The notes: generated by a model not told the origin, from the sequence alone. A stretch of DNA of 64,000 nucleotides from Rhododendron vialii (GCF_030253575.1 NC_080561.1:1864001-1928000); one strand, 5' to 3'. Counted from the stretch's first letter, positions 35,283-46,640 are shown. Numbers and translations: made by a program.

Positions 35283-36919
35283 CTCAATGGAGTGGGTATC
35301 ACGTAAATTTTTGTTTCTGCGTTGTTTGTCGTGTAACTCCACAAGTCCCCAACATTTTTTGTAAAATTGATTCTCTTCAATGATTTGTTGAGGTCTTGTT
35401 ATATGATAGTCATTGTACCTTTGCGGATTGTTTTTCATGTATTGTGAATTGATACAAATTGTTTTTCCCTCTATTGGATTGATGCATATTCTTTCTTATC
35501 TAGTCGAGCTCCAATTTGGATTATCAATTTGTAGAGTTATTTGTGTATAGAAGTGAACTTGTAAAGTAAAAGTAACAGTCCTGATAGACTGAAGAAGCAG
35601 AAATATGTACCATTTGGTTCCTTTATCCGTTTGTAAATCTCAAACAAGTCCACGATCCAAACACAACTTTAGTGATGTGATTTTCCTTTTGTATCTCGGT
35701 CATTAAAATTTACTTTGTGTAAGGTGTGTATTTTTTGTACAAACTTAAATTTCTTTTGAATTACGAAGTTTTGAAGACTGTGATTGTGTTGTTGGATGCT
35801 AATTGTTGAAACCAATTTGTAGCCAAATGAAGGCCAATGGATATGGCTACCAAACAGAGTTACCGGAAAAAAAGGTCGATGGATGTTCCATGCTAAAAAG
35901 TTCCGACGGGTTTCATTTGTGACCTATTTATTTGAGTTATTTTGGGTTCGGACAAATGAGTTGGAGATTCAGTACTCTTACGGAAATTTCAAACTGAGGT
36001 TGTTTCGGTTTTTGGACGAACAGTAATGCTACACCTACAACATGTTGACGTGGCAACTCTAGGGGACCCACTGATTAACCCAGCCAAATTTTTTTTTTGA
36101 AAACTCAAAAATCAAACAAACGCAGCAGAAAACCCTCCAGGTTGTACCAACCTAGCCACCATCCCACCACCGCCAACCACCACCACTGTCTTCTCCACTC
36201 CGGCAACCACTCCTAGGCCTCTGCCCTCTGACGACCACCACCACTGCACCGACACCGACGACGAGCTCGAACTTCGACCAAGGTCCGTCTTTCTCCCTCT
36301 CTTGATCAATCAATCTCTCTCGATCAAGCATTGCGGCCTCTCTCTCTCTCTTTTTCTCGCACACAGTTTTTGTATGAGCCCTAATCCCTATTTCAAGTGT
36401 TACTAAAACTATTGCTACTTGTGTCTTCTACGAACTCTTTTCCACTTTAGCTAATGTATATTATGAATTAGGAATTGAGGGTTGATAGTGTTCTAATTTT
36501 AGGACTTTCCCTCCTTCTTGATTTGTATTATGTTCTTTGATTTAGAGCTTTTTTAGTTTTCTCCATGTTAGAGAAATGGAGAAAATCAAGAGAGACCTTG
36601 GCAATGTGGCTTCGGAGGTGGGCGATTCGATTTTCGCAATTTGACCATGCTTCGGAGGAGCTTCGGTGGAGTTGGTCGCCAGAGGTGGTGATGGGGTCGG
36701 CTATAGCAGTGGCAGTGGTGAGTGATTTTCCTTTCTTGGACCTCTTTAAGTTTATAAATTGAGGGGACTCCAATTCAAGATTTTACTATTTTCACTTTTG
36801 ATTTTGTTCACCGATAACGATTTAGGGGAACTAATTTTGGATTGAACAATTTGGGTTTTGAGAGAGAGAGAGAGACGATTTGGGGGAAATAATTTTGGGT
36901 TGAACGATTTGGGTTTGGG

Positions 36920-36960
<41 letters not shown>

Positions 36961-36985
36961 TGTCTCTGCTGATAGCAAAATTTGA
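35283..36985. other. Duplicated flank, then spacer without a recognised gene
   Basis: From about 35283 to 36020 the sequence matches the downstream flank of copy C at 49205-49830 (for example GATGCTAATTGTTGAA and GGCCAATGGATATGGCTACC), so this is the continuation of the duplicated unit behind the Copia insertion. From 36020 to 36985 there is CCACC-rich sequence, short open frames on both strands without recognisable motifs, and a (GA)n tract at about 36920-36953. The GC-rich piece at 36120-36290 could be a captured or dead gene 5' end; I cannot support a call. Confidence 0.45.
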
Positions 36986-36989
36986 ATAT

Positions 36990-37290
36990 GCATACCAATG
37001 GGTACCAACGATCCCGTACAAAAAATCTGAACTGTTTAATATTTAAAAAAAGGAAAAACATAGTGGGTGTAGAAAAAAATTAGCTCAATCTAATCTTTTG
37101 ATTTTTGAAAAAAGAAAAGAAAAGGGAAGATTAGATGAAAAATGTAAAGATTGGATTTAACACATACATATATCGGATTGAGCTAATTTTCTACAATGTC
37201 CACTCGGTTTCTTTTTAAAATTAATTGAACAGCTAGAATTTTAAGTGCAGAATTCGTAGTGGACCCCACGTGACCGTCAGTACCCATTGG
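36990..37290. mobile_element. MITE-like inverted repeat
   Basis: ATACCAATGGGTACCAACG near 36993 pairs with GTCAGTACCCATTGGTACC near 37273. Inside, TTAGCTCAATCTAATC and GATTGAGCTAATTTT also pair. It lies immediately left of the NPR1-derived segmental duplicate. Confidence 0.55.
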
Positions 37291-37339
37291 TACCTACAAT
37301 AATTATGGGAGGGATCACAGTAACGAGGTTCTTGTGGAG

Positions 37340-38990
37340 CTTGGATACTTCACAATTATGTTTTTCGCCATTCATGAACATATACACATATTGTGTATTA
37401 GAATTAGATTCTGTGGAAAATTACAATACACATCCCTTATTTGATTGTGTATCATATGCACCATTCAAAATGTTATGAATTATAGAGAAAATGTTACGAA
37501 TCATATTGCTAAAAAATTACGAATCATATAAAGGTTACGAGATACAATAGTCTTCCACATGGGAGGACTGTTTGCCCCAGTAGTCCCAAACATAATCCAA
37601 TCCCACACCCCTTGTTTGTTTAGCCATTGAGCCAGGGGACAACACCTTACAAGGTGGACCCCATTTGTTTTCTCCAAATCAAAACAGGCCAAAATAGTGC
37701 TCAGTTGTAGAGTTTGATGTCCAAATGTGCAGTTGTATGTTACTACCTCCGTCCCAGAATGTTTGTCAGATCCGTAAAACGACAACTCAAAAATAATGCA
37801 CTTTTTTCAAAAAAAAATTCAAACTTTTTTCATAAATTAAAAGAACTCATCGATATTTAGTGAATTGTTAAAAAAAATTAAAATTTTCTTACAAAAAATA
37901 TATTATTTTTCCGTTTTCGTTTTGCAGATTAAACAAATATTATGAGATGTGGAGTAGAATCTAGAGAATGTTTCTCCAATAATTTGACTTTATGGATGCT
38001 ATCGGACAAATACGGGAAAAGTTACTGGCACTGGCAGCCCAATTGTACCAAACAAGAACAAGATATGTTGATCTCAGATACCCAATATGTGGTGTTCGGA
38101 GCAATTGGGTGGAAACTTTTAGCGTCCCTGGAAAACCTGCTCAATTTGCGATTGTATGAGACACATATTGTGCCTAGCATGTTTGTCAGAATTTGTTTTA
38201 GATTTTGTTTTGAAATAGCATGTTTGTCAGAATTTCATGACTGTCCACAATATTTTTTTTTTTGATTGAGAAAACAAAATCAAATTTCATATGGTATAGT
38301 GCTTTTTTGGCTATCCGAACAAAACAAAGTTGTAATCCCATTGTGATTTGTCATCCTAACATTTGGGGAATTAAAGCGCCTTAGTTTGTGTTTAATATGA
38401 GCAGTGGAACTGGGGAAACGCTTCTTTCCTCGTTGTTCAGAAGTGCTCAACAAGATGATGGATGACGATGACCGGTCAGAACTGGCATACATACAGAACG
38501 AAACTCAAAAAGAGCGTCAACTGAATAAGCGACAATACATGGAACTCCAAGATGTTATTACCAAGGCATTCCACGAAGACAAAGAGGAGTTCAGTAAGTG
38601 TATCAACATACAGTCTTCATCTTCATCGACATCCATAGGAGGGGTTGGGAGGCCGAATGGTAAACTCACTCTCAAAAAATAGATGCTGACGGTTGATTTA
38701 GATGCGGAAATGCATCTTGTCCATTGTGCCATAATTTTGATGTTCACCTCAATTTTAATCTTTTGTTTCATTTAGAAAATGATTGTGGGGAATTGTTTTC
38801 CCCTTTTTCTTTATTATTTTGAGGAATTGCGGGATATAATCACTTCTATAGTGATACTTGTATATATTGGTGTATCTTTAATACACCTACAAACAAAAGG
38901 GTCAATGTGTGTGCTTGTTATACAGGACTTGATCCTTCCTTCAATCTGTCGTCTTACTTCTCTCTCTCTCTCTCTCTCCATTGAACCTTC
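37340..38990 (+). pseudogene. Truncated NPR1 duplicate: last exon plus intron 3 and 3' flank
   Basis: Sequence from about 37340 (GGATACTTCAYAATTATGTTT) matches NPR1 from the end of exon 3 at about 25705 through intron 3, exon 4 and 1 kb of 3' flank. The exon-4 copy is 38405-38682. It keeps the acceptor and an open frame of 92 codons, with a few substitutions relative to NPR1 (for example DDDR for DDDW, LNKRQ for LKKRR). No BTB, ankyrin or exon-3 sequence precedes it, so it cannot encode a working NPR1. Part of intron 3 is missing and a Stowaway-like MITE is inserted. The paralogous space without the 27209-27583 MITE is visible here. Confidence 0.88.
37744..37954. mobile_element. Stowaway-like MITE, 211 bp
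   Basis: The left end CTACCTCCGTCCCAGAATG matches the Stowaway/mariner consensus. The right end is a diverged complement. TA flanks both sides (37742-37743 and 37955-37956), and the paralogous empty site in NPR1 intron 3 (about 26189-26200) reads GTATGTTAGAATCTAGAG. It inserted after the duplication. Confidence 0.85.
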
Positions 38991-39156
38991 TCTTCCTCCC
39001 CCTAATTTCCTCGAAACACATATATTTTTTCCCTCACATACCTTTCCCTCCCTCTTTCTCTAACTAAAATCCTCTCTCCACCCCCAAGGAAACTCCCAAA
39101 CCCTTTCTCAGAACCAGCTCATAGACCTAAGGCGTCTCTCCCAAAATCTCAACTCA
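38950..39156 (+). pseudogene. NPR1 5'-leader and exon-1 fragment
   Basis: A (CT)n leader with CCCCCTAATTTCCTCGAAAC is like the NPR1 leader at 19515-19640. It is followed by TCAGAACCAGCTCATAGACC, then TAAGGCGTCTCTCCCAAAATC (39103-39156). The latter is a diverged version of the NPR1 exon-1 segment encoding SEPEIVALRHLSRNLDS (about 19757-19808). It is short and non-functional. Confidence 0.7.
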
Positions 39157-39164
39157 GAGCCCGT

Positions 39165-39965
39165 CGTTAAAGTTTTTATTTTTTACAGCAAGTACTTATT
39201 TTTATTTTATAAAGCAGGTCACTCTCTCATAATATATTACCTCTAATTCAAGAGGATTGACCCAGATTTATTTTTCCGAACCGAACTTCCTGTATCTAAG
39301 AGCATCCGCACCAGTCTTACCAAATTTTGGACCAAATTAGAGAGGAAAAAGCTTCTTTATTATTTTAACTACTCATTTTTAAAATTCCTACTGCATCAAA
39401 CTCTCTGTATTAAAACTATCCCATTAAAAATATTAATTTCTTTATTAAAAAAAAGAAAAAGCAACGGAGTATTAAAAAAACAGCAGCTATCCCACCGCGC
39501 ACACACTCTCTCTCACTTTACTCTTTGTAAAAACCAGCAAACAAAAGTTTTTACAAAACCCAAACTGTACCAACACTGACCTCACCCACAAATTCCGACC
39601 AGTGGATCAAAGATGGCCTGTTGCCAGCGTCGACCGCAAGATCCAACCACAAATTCTGACAAGTCGATCAAAGAAGGTCCGTTGCCGGAGTCAAAGGTGT
39701 GTAGACCAAGCCCAAGCCGTCGGTGAAGGTTTGAACAAAGTTTGAATTGAAAACATTAATTAATGTTTAACCTGTGAACAGTTCCTCCTCTTCTTCCACG
39801 AGGGACTGTAGCAATGTTAGTTTGATGCCAAGCAGAGGCGAGGCTGATGCAAGACCATTTTCTTCCTTTGGCTGATTACTATAGTGCCAGATAAGAAGTG
39901 GCGACACTGATGTTAATGTGGATGTTCTAACACTTACGATCAACCATTGTGGGGTCTTAAAGGTG
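39165..39965. other. MITE remnants and spacer upstream of the fusion gene
   Basis: 39165-39300 resembles the MITE at 1207-1345 (AAGTACTTATTT; CACTCTCTCATAATATATTA). At 39299 AGAGCATCCGCACCAGTC begins another common MITE-type end. The rest to 39965 shows no recognised gene. ATCAACCATTGTGG near 39939 and the following T-run with GTTTGTTTCGGCAATGA are shared with the upstream regions of copies C and D, so the promoter of the Harbinger-derived gene is retained here. Confidence 0.5.
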
Positions 39966-40081
39966 TTTTTTTTTTTGTTTGTTTGTTTCGGCAATGACAG
40001 ACGGATTGGAAACTTTACTCTCTCTCTCTCTCTCTATGAAGGTGGGCATGCAATTTCGAAGTCGGTGGATTGGTAACTTTA

Positions 40082-40121
<40 letters not shown>

Positions 40122-40214
40122 TTCTGACTTCTCCTCCTCCTGGTTTCGTTTCACAATCCAATTCGAAACTCCCTCTTCCAGTCAGAAAAAGTATTTCGAA
40201 AACCAAACCCAAAA

Positions 40215-42730
40215 ATGAAAGTCTCGTCTCTTCCAAATCTCAACCGCGAAACTACCTCCTTTCCCAATTTCTTCACCTTATTCCAACACCCTGCAGACCA
40301 CCACCTCCACGACACCGCCCTTCAAATAGGTGAGCACAGCTGCGACACCGAAGCCTCCGAAACGTCGCCGTACAAAGCGATCCTCTCCCCATCCGTGTCG
40401 TTCGACCAAACGAACGAGATCGGATTTCCGGCGGGGACGAGTTCCGTCGGGATGTTCCGTAGTGAATCTGAACACAATGACCGCACCCGACCGAACTCGG
40501 TTTCTGTCGGGTCAAACCAATTTGGCGGTTCAGAATGGCCAAACCTACCCAGTTGTGGTGGGACCTGTGCAACCTCCCCGATTTCCCAGGAGACCATTGA
40601 GCAACCATTTAGTCCTCTATGCCCAACCAAACGAGCCTTTACCCAAATCCACACTTTTCAATTTCCAGAAATCAAAGAAACAACGATGACAAAAGCCGGC
40701 ACGAGCAAACGTTCCCGGAGCGAAACACCGGCACCTTTGCCACCTTTTTCTAAGGTACACTATTATGCTAGTCATTTGGTATTGTTTTCGTTTTCTTCGT
40801 TCTCATTTTTTGGTGTTTTCGAAAGCAAAAAGCACGAAAAGTTTTGAAATTGTTCGGTAAAGTTGTCAATTTTTTGAGTTTTATTTATTTATTAAAAAAA
40901 TTAAACGAAAAACAAGAAATGGTTTTTATTTATTTATTAAAAAATAAAAAATAAATTTGATGATCATAATAGTTTTTGTTTTTTTATCGAAAGTGTTTTC
41001 AAAACTTTGTAAACGAAAGGGTTTTATGTATTTTGTAAACAGTAACACAAACATATTTATGGTGCTTATTTCAAAAAATATCAGAAACAAAAACAAAAAA
41101 CTCGAAAGAAAATCTTTTCCAAACAGAGCCTTATCATTGTTTTGATGATTTCTATGTTTTTTTTTTTTTTTGGGAAATGAAAACGAGCTAAACTGGAATC
41201 GAAATTGATTAATGTCTTGGAGAATTGTGAAGTTGTAGATTTGTGGTTATAGGTTAGGAAAGAAAAGACTGGGGACAAAATCACAGCTCTCCAAGAACTG
41301 GTTTCCCCTTTCGGAAAGGTAATACAATTACTTCATACTACTTGCTTTCACAAAACTGAGCGATGATTTTCTTGATGAATTCTTGAAGTTAATCATATTA
41401 TACATATTAATCTATGTTTTTGTATCTTTCAGACTGATACAGTTTCAGTGCTCAGTGAAGCAATTGATTACATCAAGTTCCTCCACGAACAAGTTAATGT
41501 AAGTACCATTAGAACTTACCCAAAAAAAAAAATGTAAGTACCATTAGAATCACCTTAATATTTTGCAACCAAATTCACAAGAAGTTCATTCATTTCCAAA
41601 CGAAATAATAAAGGGAAGTGTTAAAATACCCACCTCTATTTTGATGTGTCGTATTGACTTTAAAGTCTCAATACTTATAAAAAAATTCATAAGATTTGCA
41701 TCGGCATCCATAACGATTGCACAAAATTACACAATATCAAGAATAAAGCGCATAACATAACGATGTTATGAATTAAACCTTGGTGTAATGAATTCAAAAT
41801 TGATGATGTGAATTTATATTAGAATCTTTGGAATTTTAACATAATTTAAGGCTTGCATCCAATTATGGACTGTGTATTGTTACTGTTGTAGTATGTACTT
41901 TTCTTTTCTTTTTTTTTGCTCGGCACTGTTGTAGTATGTACTTGGAAAATGTATCAATATAAACCATTTTTGATCGATGCTTTACTTGTTCGTTTTGATT
42001 AATTTCTCAGGTTTTAAGTATCCCATTCATGAAAAGGGGAGCTTCCATGCAACTCCAGCAGGTAGAAGTACTCTCTTTCTTCCTTCTGATGTGCATGGTA
42101 TTTGACTTCTGAAAACCTTGAAGCGAGTCGAGTGACCTTGAGTTGCATAAAATCAACACCTTCCAGATCATTTTGAGTTTTACATATATTTGGAAGAAAT
42201 GCTCCATACGTACCTTATATTTGGGGGTGTACAATATACACCCCTGATATATTGTATAGAAATTGGTAACATTTGGATATAAATTCGTAACATCAATCTT
42301 GAATTCATAACTTTTTTATAAGTTCATAACATCAACACAAAGTCACAGTATCAACTTTGAATACATAACATTTTGAGGTTACGAATTTTTATCTTGATGC
42401 TGAGAATTTTGACCTCAATGTTGTGAACTTCTTTGCAAATCTTATGAATTTCAATACCTTTTTTTTTTAATTGGATTTGTAATGTAGCACTTTTCTATAT
42501 TTGGAATCATTTACCTCTATAAAACAGACGAAGTGCTCCATAGTTTCCTAATTCTTTCGAAATTGGTCATAAAGCATCTTTTAATGCAGAATCCTGGCAA
42601 ATCAAAGGAAGATGAAGGACCGAAGCAAGATCTCAGAAGCAAAGGGCTGTGTTTGATGCCCTTTCCGAACTCCCAACCTACAGATTTAGAGGTATCAATA
42701 GAAGCCATCAACATTAGGACATGGGACTGA
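40215..42730 (+). CDS. Chimeric gene: Harbinger-derived N-terminus fused to a bHLH transcription factor
   Basis: Five exons by eye: 40215-40754, 41253-41318, 41433-41498, 42011-42061, 42590-42730. All junctions are phase 0 and GT-AG, giving 864 nt, 287 residues. The start and the first 125 or so residues (MKVSSLPNLNRETTSFPN to GSNQFGG) are a copy of the N-terminal low-complexity region of the ALP1-like genes at 28257 and 58338. The DDE region is absent. The same frame then runs into SKRSRSETPAPLPPF and, across the introns, KVRKEKTGDKITALQELVSP, TDTVSVLSEAIDYIKFLHEQ and EGPKQDLRSKGLCLMP. This is the bHLH domain and C-terminal signature of the plant subfamily of AtbHLH112/113/123-type factors, whose basic region lacks the usual E-box residues. 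The usual DFW...FG tail is replaced by VSIEAINIRTWD. Expression is unproven; a pseudogene or a separate downstream start is possible. Confidence 0.7.
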
Positions 42731-42736
42731 TTCGCA

Positions 42737-42900
42737 AACAGAGGAGTTCAGTAAGTGTATCAACATACCGTCTTCGTCTTCATCGAATCGTCCTGGGACC
42801 TCTCACATCTTTCTCAGAACCAGAAATCGTAGACCTAAGGCGCCTCTCCAAAAACCTCGACTCAATTTTCAACTTAGACTCCGGCTTTTTTTCCATTTGA
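42737..42900 (+). pseudogene. Two NPR1 fragments joined side by side
   Basis: 42737-42786 matches the NPR1 exon-4 piece GAGGAGTTCAGTAAGTGTAT onward (encoding EEFSKCINI and the Ser run). 42811-42900 matches the NPR1 exon-1 piece encoding SEPEIVxLRxLSxNLDSI, followed by a stop. In NPR1 these parts are about 7 kb apart and in the opposite order, so they were brought together by rearrangement right behind the bHLH stop codon. Confidence 0.8.
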
Positions 42901-43099
42901 ATCGTCCTGGGACATTGGTTGCGTAGACTAATGCTGAAATGTGGTTATGTTTCGAATTTGTTTTCCTCCCCGGATGCCACATTCTTAGTTTATTGGTTTC
43001 ACTTTCCAGGCTTATTTATTTTTCAGCTTTTTCTAGTTTCTTCTAGGTCCCAGCGACTCCTGTTCTGTTACAAATTCAAGTTGGTAGATCTACTTTTTG

Positions 43100-43385
43100 G
43101 ATGATGCTATGGTATTTCCTGTCATTTTGGAGACACCATAATTTTTGACATAACTTAACAATTATGATCATAATTAAAACTCATTACAAGCATAATAGAA
43201 TCCAAACAAGGCATAACCTTGGTTGGGTTTGGTTATGCCTTGATTGGTTTTTTTGGATATTTCTTGGTTATGTCTTATTTGAATCATGCTATGTTTGTAG
43301 TGGGTTTTGGTTGTACTCATAATGGTTTTGTTATGTCAAAAGTTACGGTGTCTCCAAAATGACTGGGGACACCGAAGTCATTCCC
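43100..43385. mobile_element. MITE with GTCATTTTGGAGACACC ends
   Basis: The left end GTCATTTTGGAGACACC followed by ATAATTTTTGACATAAC pairs with the right end GTTATGTCAAAAGTTACGG followed by TGTCTCCAAAATGAC, and pairing continues outward into GGTGTCCCC. Inside, GGCATAACC and GGTTATGCC also pair. The exact ends and target duplication are not resolved. Confidence 0.7.
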
Positions 43386-43497
43386 CTACTTTGATATTAG
43401 GAAAATCAAAACTCAAGTTTTTCATTGTGTACCTTTTGAGTAATTACTTTAGTTATTCCATGAAAGCAAAATTAATGGAAGCAAAACCTTAATTTAA

Positions 43498-44109
43498 GAG
43501 AATTGATAATGCTAACACTTTTTTTTGTTCCTGCCAAAATCTTTTTTATTCCCGTCAAAATTCAATGTTTATCTTTTATTGTATGACTTAATTGTCCTTC
43601 ATTACACTACTTGCTTAACGAAAATGCCCCTTAAAATCCCTAGGAGTATTTTAACTTCTTTTGGCATTTCCTCAAATCGATGGTATTGATTCCGAACACA
43701 AACCCATGTGGGAAATCAGCTCGGCTAATTGATTCTGAGTTCACAAACAGAAGAGGAATTAAGGAGAGAGAAAGAAAGAAAAAAAAAAAAACACTTACCC
43801 AAAAAAATTTAAGGAGAAAAAGATGGGAAATGATTGTCGTGATAAGGGGATTAATTCGGGGGAGAATTTCCAATCAAGGGAGCTTTTTGATGGGTTTTTC
43901 TTTGTGGAGTTTGGTAATCTATTTCTGGTATTCTCTAACAAAAAAAAGTTGAAGCTATGGAATGCCAAAAATAACGGTAAAATACTCGAGGGATTTTAAG
44001 GGGTATTTTCGTAAAGCAAGTGGTGTATTAGAGGGCAATTAAGTCATGCAATGAAAGATAAATATTGATTTTTGGCAGGAACAAAAATGGTTTTGACATT
44101 ATCAGTTCC
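43498..44109. mobile_element. 612-bp Mutator-like element with long TIRs and a unique centre
   Basis: The terminal inverted repeats are about 170 bp (GATAATGYYAAMAC, TTGTTCCTGCCAAAA, ATGACTTAATTG, AAAATCCC, TTTTGGCATTCC) and flank a centre of about 260 bp. TTAATTTAA (43489-43497) and CTAATTTAA (44110-44118) are a near-perfect 9-bp target duplication. The centre (about 43690-43930) has a different base composition and a short open frame, as in Pack-MULEs that carry captured host DNA, but I recognise no source gene. Confidence 0.75.
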
Positions 44110-44241
44110 CTAATTTAAAAGACATTACTAAAAAAATGGAATGAATCTCCAATAGTCATAGGAAATTAGATGAACACAATCCAACCGCTAAAAAATAGAC
44201 ATTTGATGTGGCTCGAGAACTAACCGTGGAAGCCCCAAAAG

Positions 44242-44736
44242 TAGGCCTGTCAATGGACCGGATCTAATCCGGATCCGATCCGAAAAATCCGATCCGGATC
44301 CGGATCCGATAAAGTCGATCCGATAATCCGAATCCGGTAATTCAATACGGATCCGGATCGGATCGGATTAAATCCGTTATCAATCCGAATCCGAACTTTA
44401 TTTTTAAAATTTTTTTAAATTTTTTTTAAAAATAGTAATTTTTTTTTTAAAAAAAAAAATGTTTAAGAAGTTGTATTTTTATTTTTTAATTTTTTTCGGA
44501 AAATATATATATTTTTTAAATTGTATTTTTTGAATTTTTTTTTTTTTTTGCTAAAATTTTTGAAGTAAAAAAAGTTTCCGGATCGGATTCGGATTTTCGG
44601 ATCGGATCCAGATTTTTCGGATTCGGATTTTTCGGATTCAGATCCGGATTACCACTATCGGATTTGAGTCTTATTGGATCCGAATCGAATTAGGTCTTAT
44701 CGGATCCGGATCGAATCCGGTCCATTGACAGGCCTA
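44242..44736. mobile_element. hAT-like element built of GGATCCGGAT repeats
   Basis: The ends TAGGCCTGTCAATGGACCGG and its complement are flanked by CCCAAAAG (44234-44241) and CTCAAAAG (44737-44744), an 8-bp duplication with one mismatch. The subterminal regions are dense in GATCCG/CGGATC words in opposite orientation, and the middle is almost pure A/T. No transposase. Such subterminal arrays are typical of hAT binding sites. Confidence 0.78.
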
Positions 44737-44744
44737 CTCAAAAG

Positions 44745-46420
44745 TAGTTCAATTCACACTGTCCCTTTCGCATGACAACTGGTAGCATCTTGACTTGGAA
44801 ATAATATGAAACTACTAGTATTACCATGAGGCCTGTTACGGTACGGAAAAGAAGAAATTAAATAGTCATCCTGTTTGATAGACTTATTTAATTGCTCATT
44901 CTATTAGATTTAAATACTTAAGTTGACATTCTAAATTTTAAATAATACCAAAAACACCCTCTACTAATATTGACCCCTATATTATTTTTTAATATTATAT
45001 AGATCATTTTGGGATTTACGCAGGACTAATCTTTTGAAATTACTAGACCATGATCCCGTCCTCATTCCGAAAATTCCTCATCATCTTATACCCACCTCAG
45101 GATTGAACATATCCATTACACCATATAATCAGGAAAAAAGCTCCGAGAAAAAAACCCAAACAATATCGTCGACAGTGAATAGATTGAGAAGAATGGCGAT
45201 CCGCCGGAGCACCCACCAACAATATCGTCCGCCGCCGTTGCTTGACAATCCATGCTCGCCGCCGGCCTGTCTCTCTCCTCCGCCTCGGACACCCACCTTC
45301 CTCTCTCACTCCTTCTCCTCTAGCCGCCATCGCTGCTCGACAATCCTTGCTCGCCGCCGGCCTGTCTCCCCAATTAATCCTTCTCCTCTAGTCGCCGTCG
45401 CCGCTACCGCGATTCCAGATTCAAGCTTAGAATGGCGATGTGCTTTACCCCACCTTTAACTCCGGCGTTCCATGCTCAGATCGATCCATTGCAGCGGAGA
45501 AGGGATACCGCCACAAAAGCGCTACCCACTCTCGTGTTCTCCTCTCGAGCAAGCTGAGTTTGAGATGCACCAAATTGATGCACTGTGGTTGAACATTGAT
45601 TTAGTACAATCAAAAAGAAGTAGGAATGTGGTGCGTACCTATATGATTTCTGTTTATTGTAGTTTCATCGGAACGATTTTATGATACGTGTTCATGATTA
45701 TGGTGATTTCACAAATTTTATCATAATTTCGGAATGTGTGTTTCAGTTTTTCCGAATTTTGTCATTATTTCGGTTTAGTGTAGTTTCGTGGGCACAATTT
45801 TACAATATATATTCATGATATTTTTTGTTTCATGGTGATTTCATAAATTTTGTCATGATTTTCAGTATGAGTGTTTCGATTTCTCCAAATTTTGTCATCA
45901 TTTTCGTAGGAACGATTTTATGATACATATTCATGACAAAATCATTGAGAATTTCAAGTAATATATCCTGAAAATTTATGGTAATATTTTTACGAATATA
46001 CGTTCTTGTTTATGAATATTCATTTTCAAGTTTGGTAGATGTTAGTTTTATTTTGAAAAGTTGTTTTTTGATTTTAGGTGAGAGAAAATTTGAGAGAGAA
46101 GATTATGAGAGAAAAAGAGAATGAGAGAAATTAGGAAAGATAAGGAGAGTGAAAAATTATAAAGATTAGGAGAGAGAAAGGGTATTTTAGGATTTATTTG
46201 AATTTGAGGATGGAAAGATAAGTTTTTAAACCCACTAGGATGAGGACTTAAGTATTTATATAGGAAAGGACCCCTATTTAAGTTCCCCTACAGAAAATTC
46301 GGTCCAGAAAAATATCGAAAAAAAAAATAAACGGTCCAGATTTTTCTAAACCGAGTTTCCTCCAATTCAACTTCTGACACTTTTGATTAACCATTGTTGT
46401 CATCCTAACTTTAGGCTCCC
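44745..46420. other. Spacer with a short GC-rich coding-like piece and tandem repeats
   Basis: 45180-45460 is GC-rich and repeats itself (GACAATCCWTGCTCGCCGCC followed by GGCCTGTCTC at 45243 and 45339). Its open frame 45034-45459 has no known motif; it may be the dead 5' end of a gene or captured DNA. 45655-45960 holds about two and a half copies of a repeat of roughly 120 bp (GGAACGATTTTATGATACRT; CACAAATTTTGTCAT; TGTTTCRRTTTYTCC). Nothing else was recognised. Confidence 0.45.
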
Positions 46421-46429
46421 TTCCACTTT

Positions 46430-46640
46430 CTTCAAAAAATTTCTTTTTCAAAAAAAAGTAATTTCAAACTCAAATAAGTATAATAAAAATGAAAAATAAT
46501 TTTTTGATTATTTTAGCACCATTTAAAAGATTTTAATAAGACTTATTAAACAAGATCTATATTGGTAAAAAAATTATTTGCGTAAATACATAATTTTTGA
46601 TCTTAAAATTATATTTTTTTTGAAAAAAGAAAGTTTACAT
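46430..46640. mobile_element. MITE in the promoter of copy C
   Basis: Terminal pieces TTTTTCAAAAAAAAGTAATT and AATTATATTTTTTTTGAAAAAAG pair. The core TTATTAAACAAGATCTATAT with TATTTGCGTAAATACATAAT is shared with 3150-3335. The corresponding upstream sequence of copy D (about 58000-58090) lacks it, so it inserted after the duplication. Confidence 0.55.

Noticed and set aside
36808-37061. Ser-Leu repeat frames on the minus strand
   Set aside because: Translation of a (GA)n/(CT)n microsatellite, not a protein signal.
45034-45459. 141-codon GC-rich open frame
   Set aside because: Composition and internal repetition explain the open frame. No motif, splice signals or conserved neighbours.
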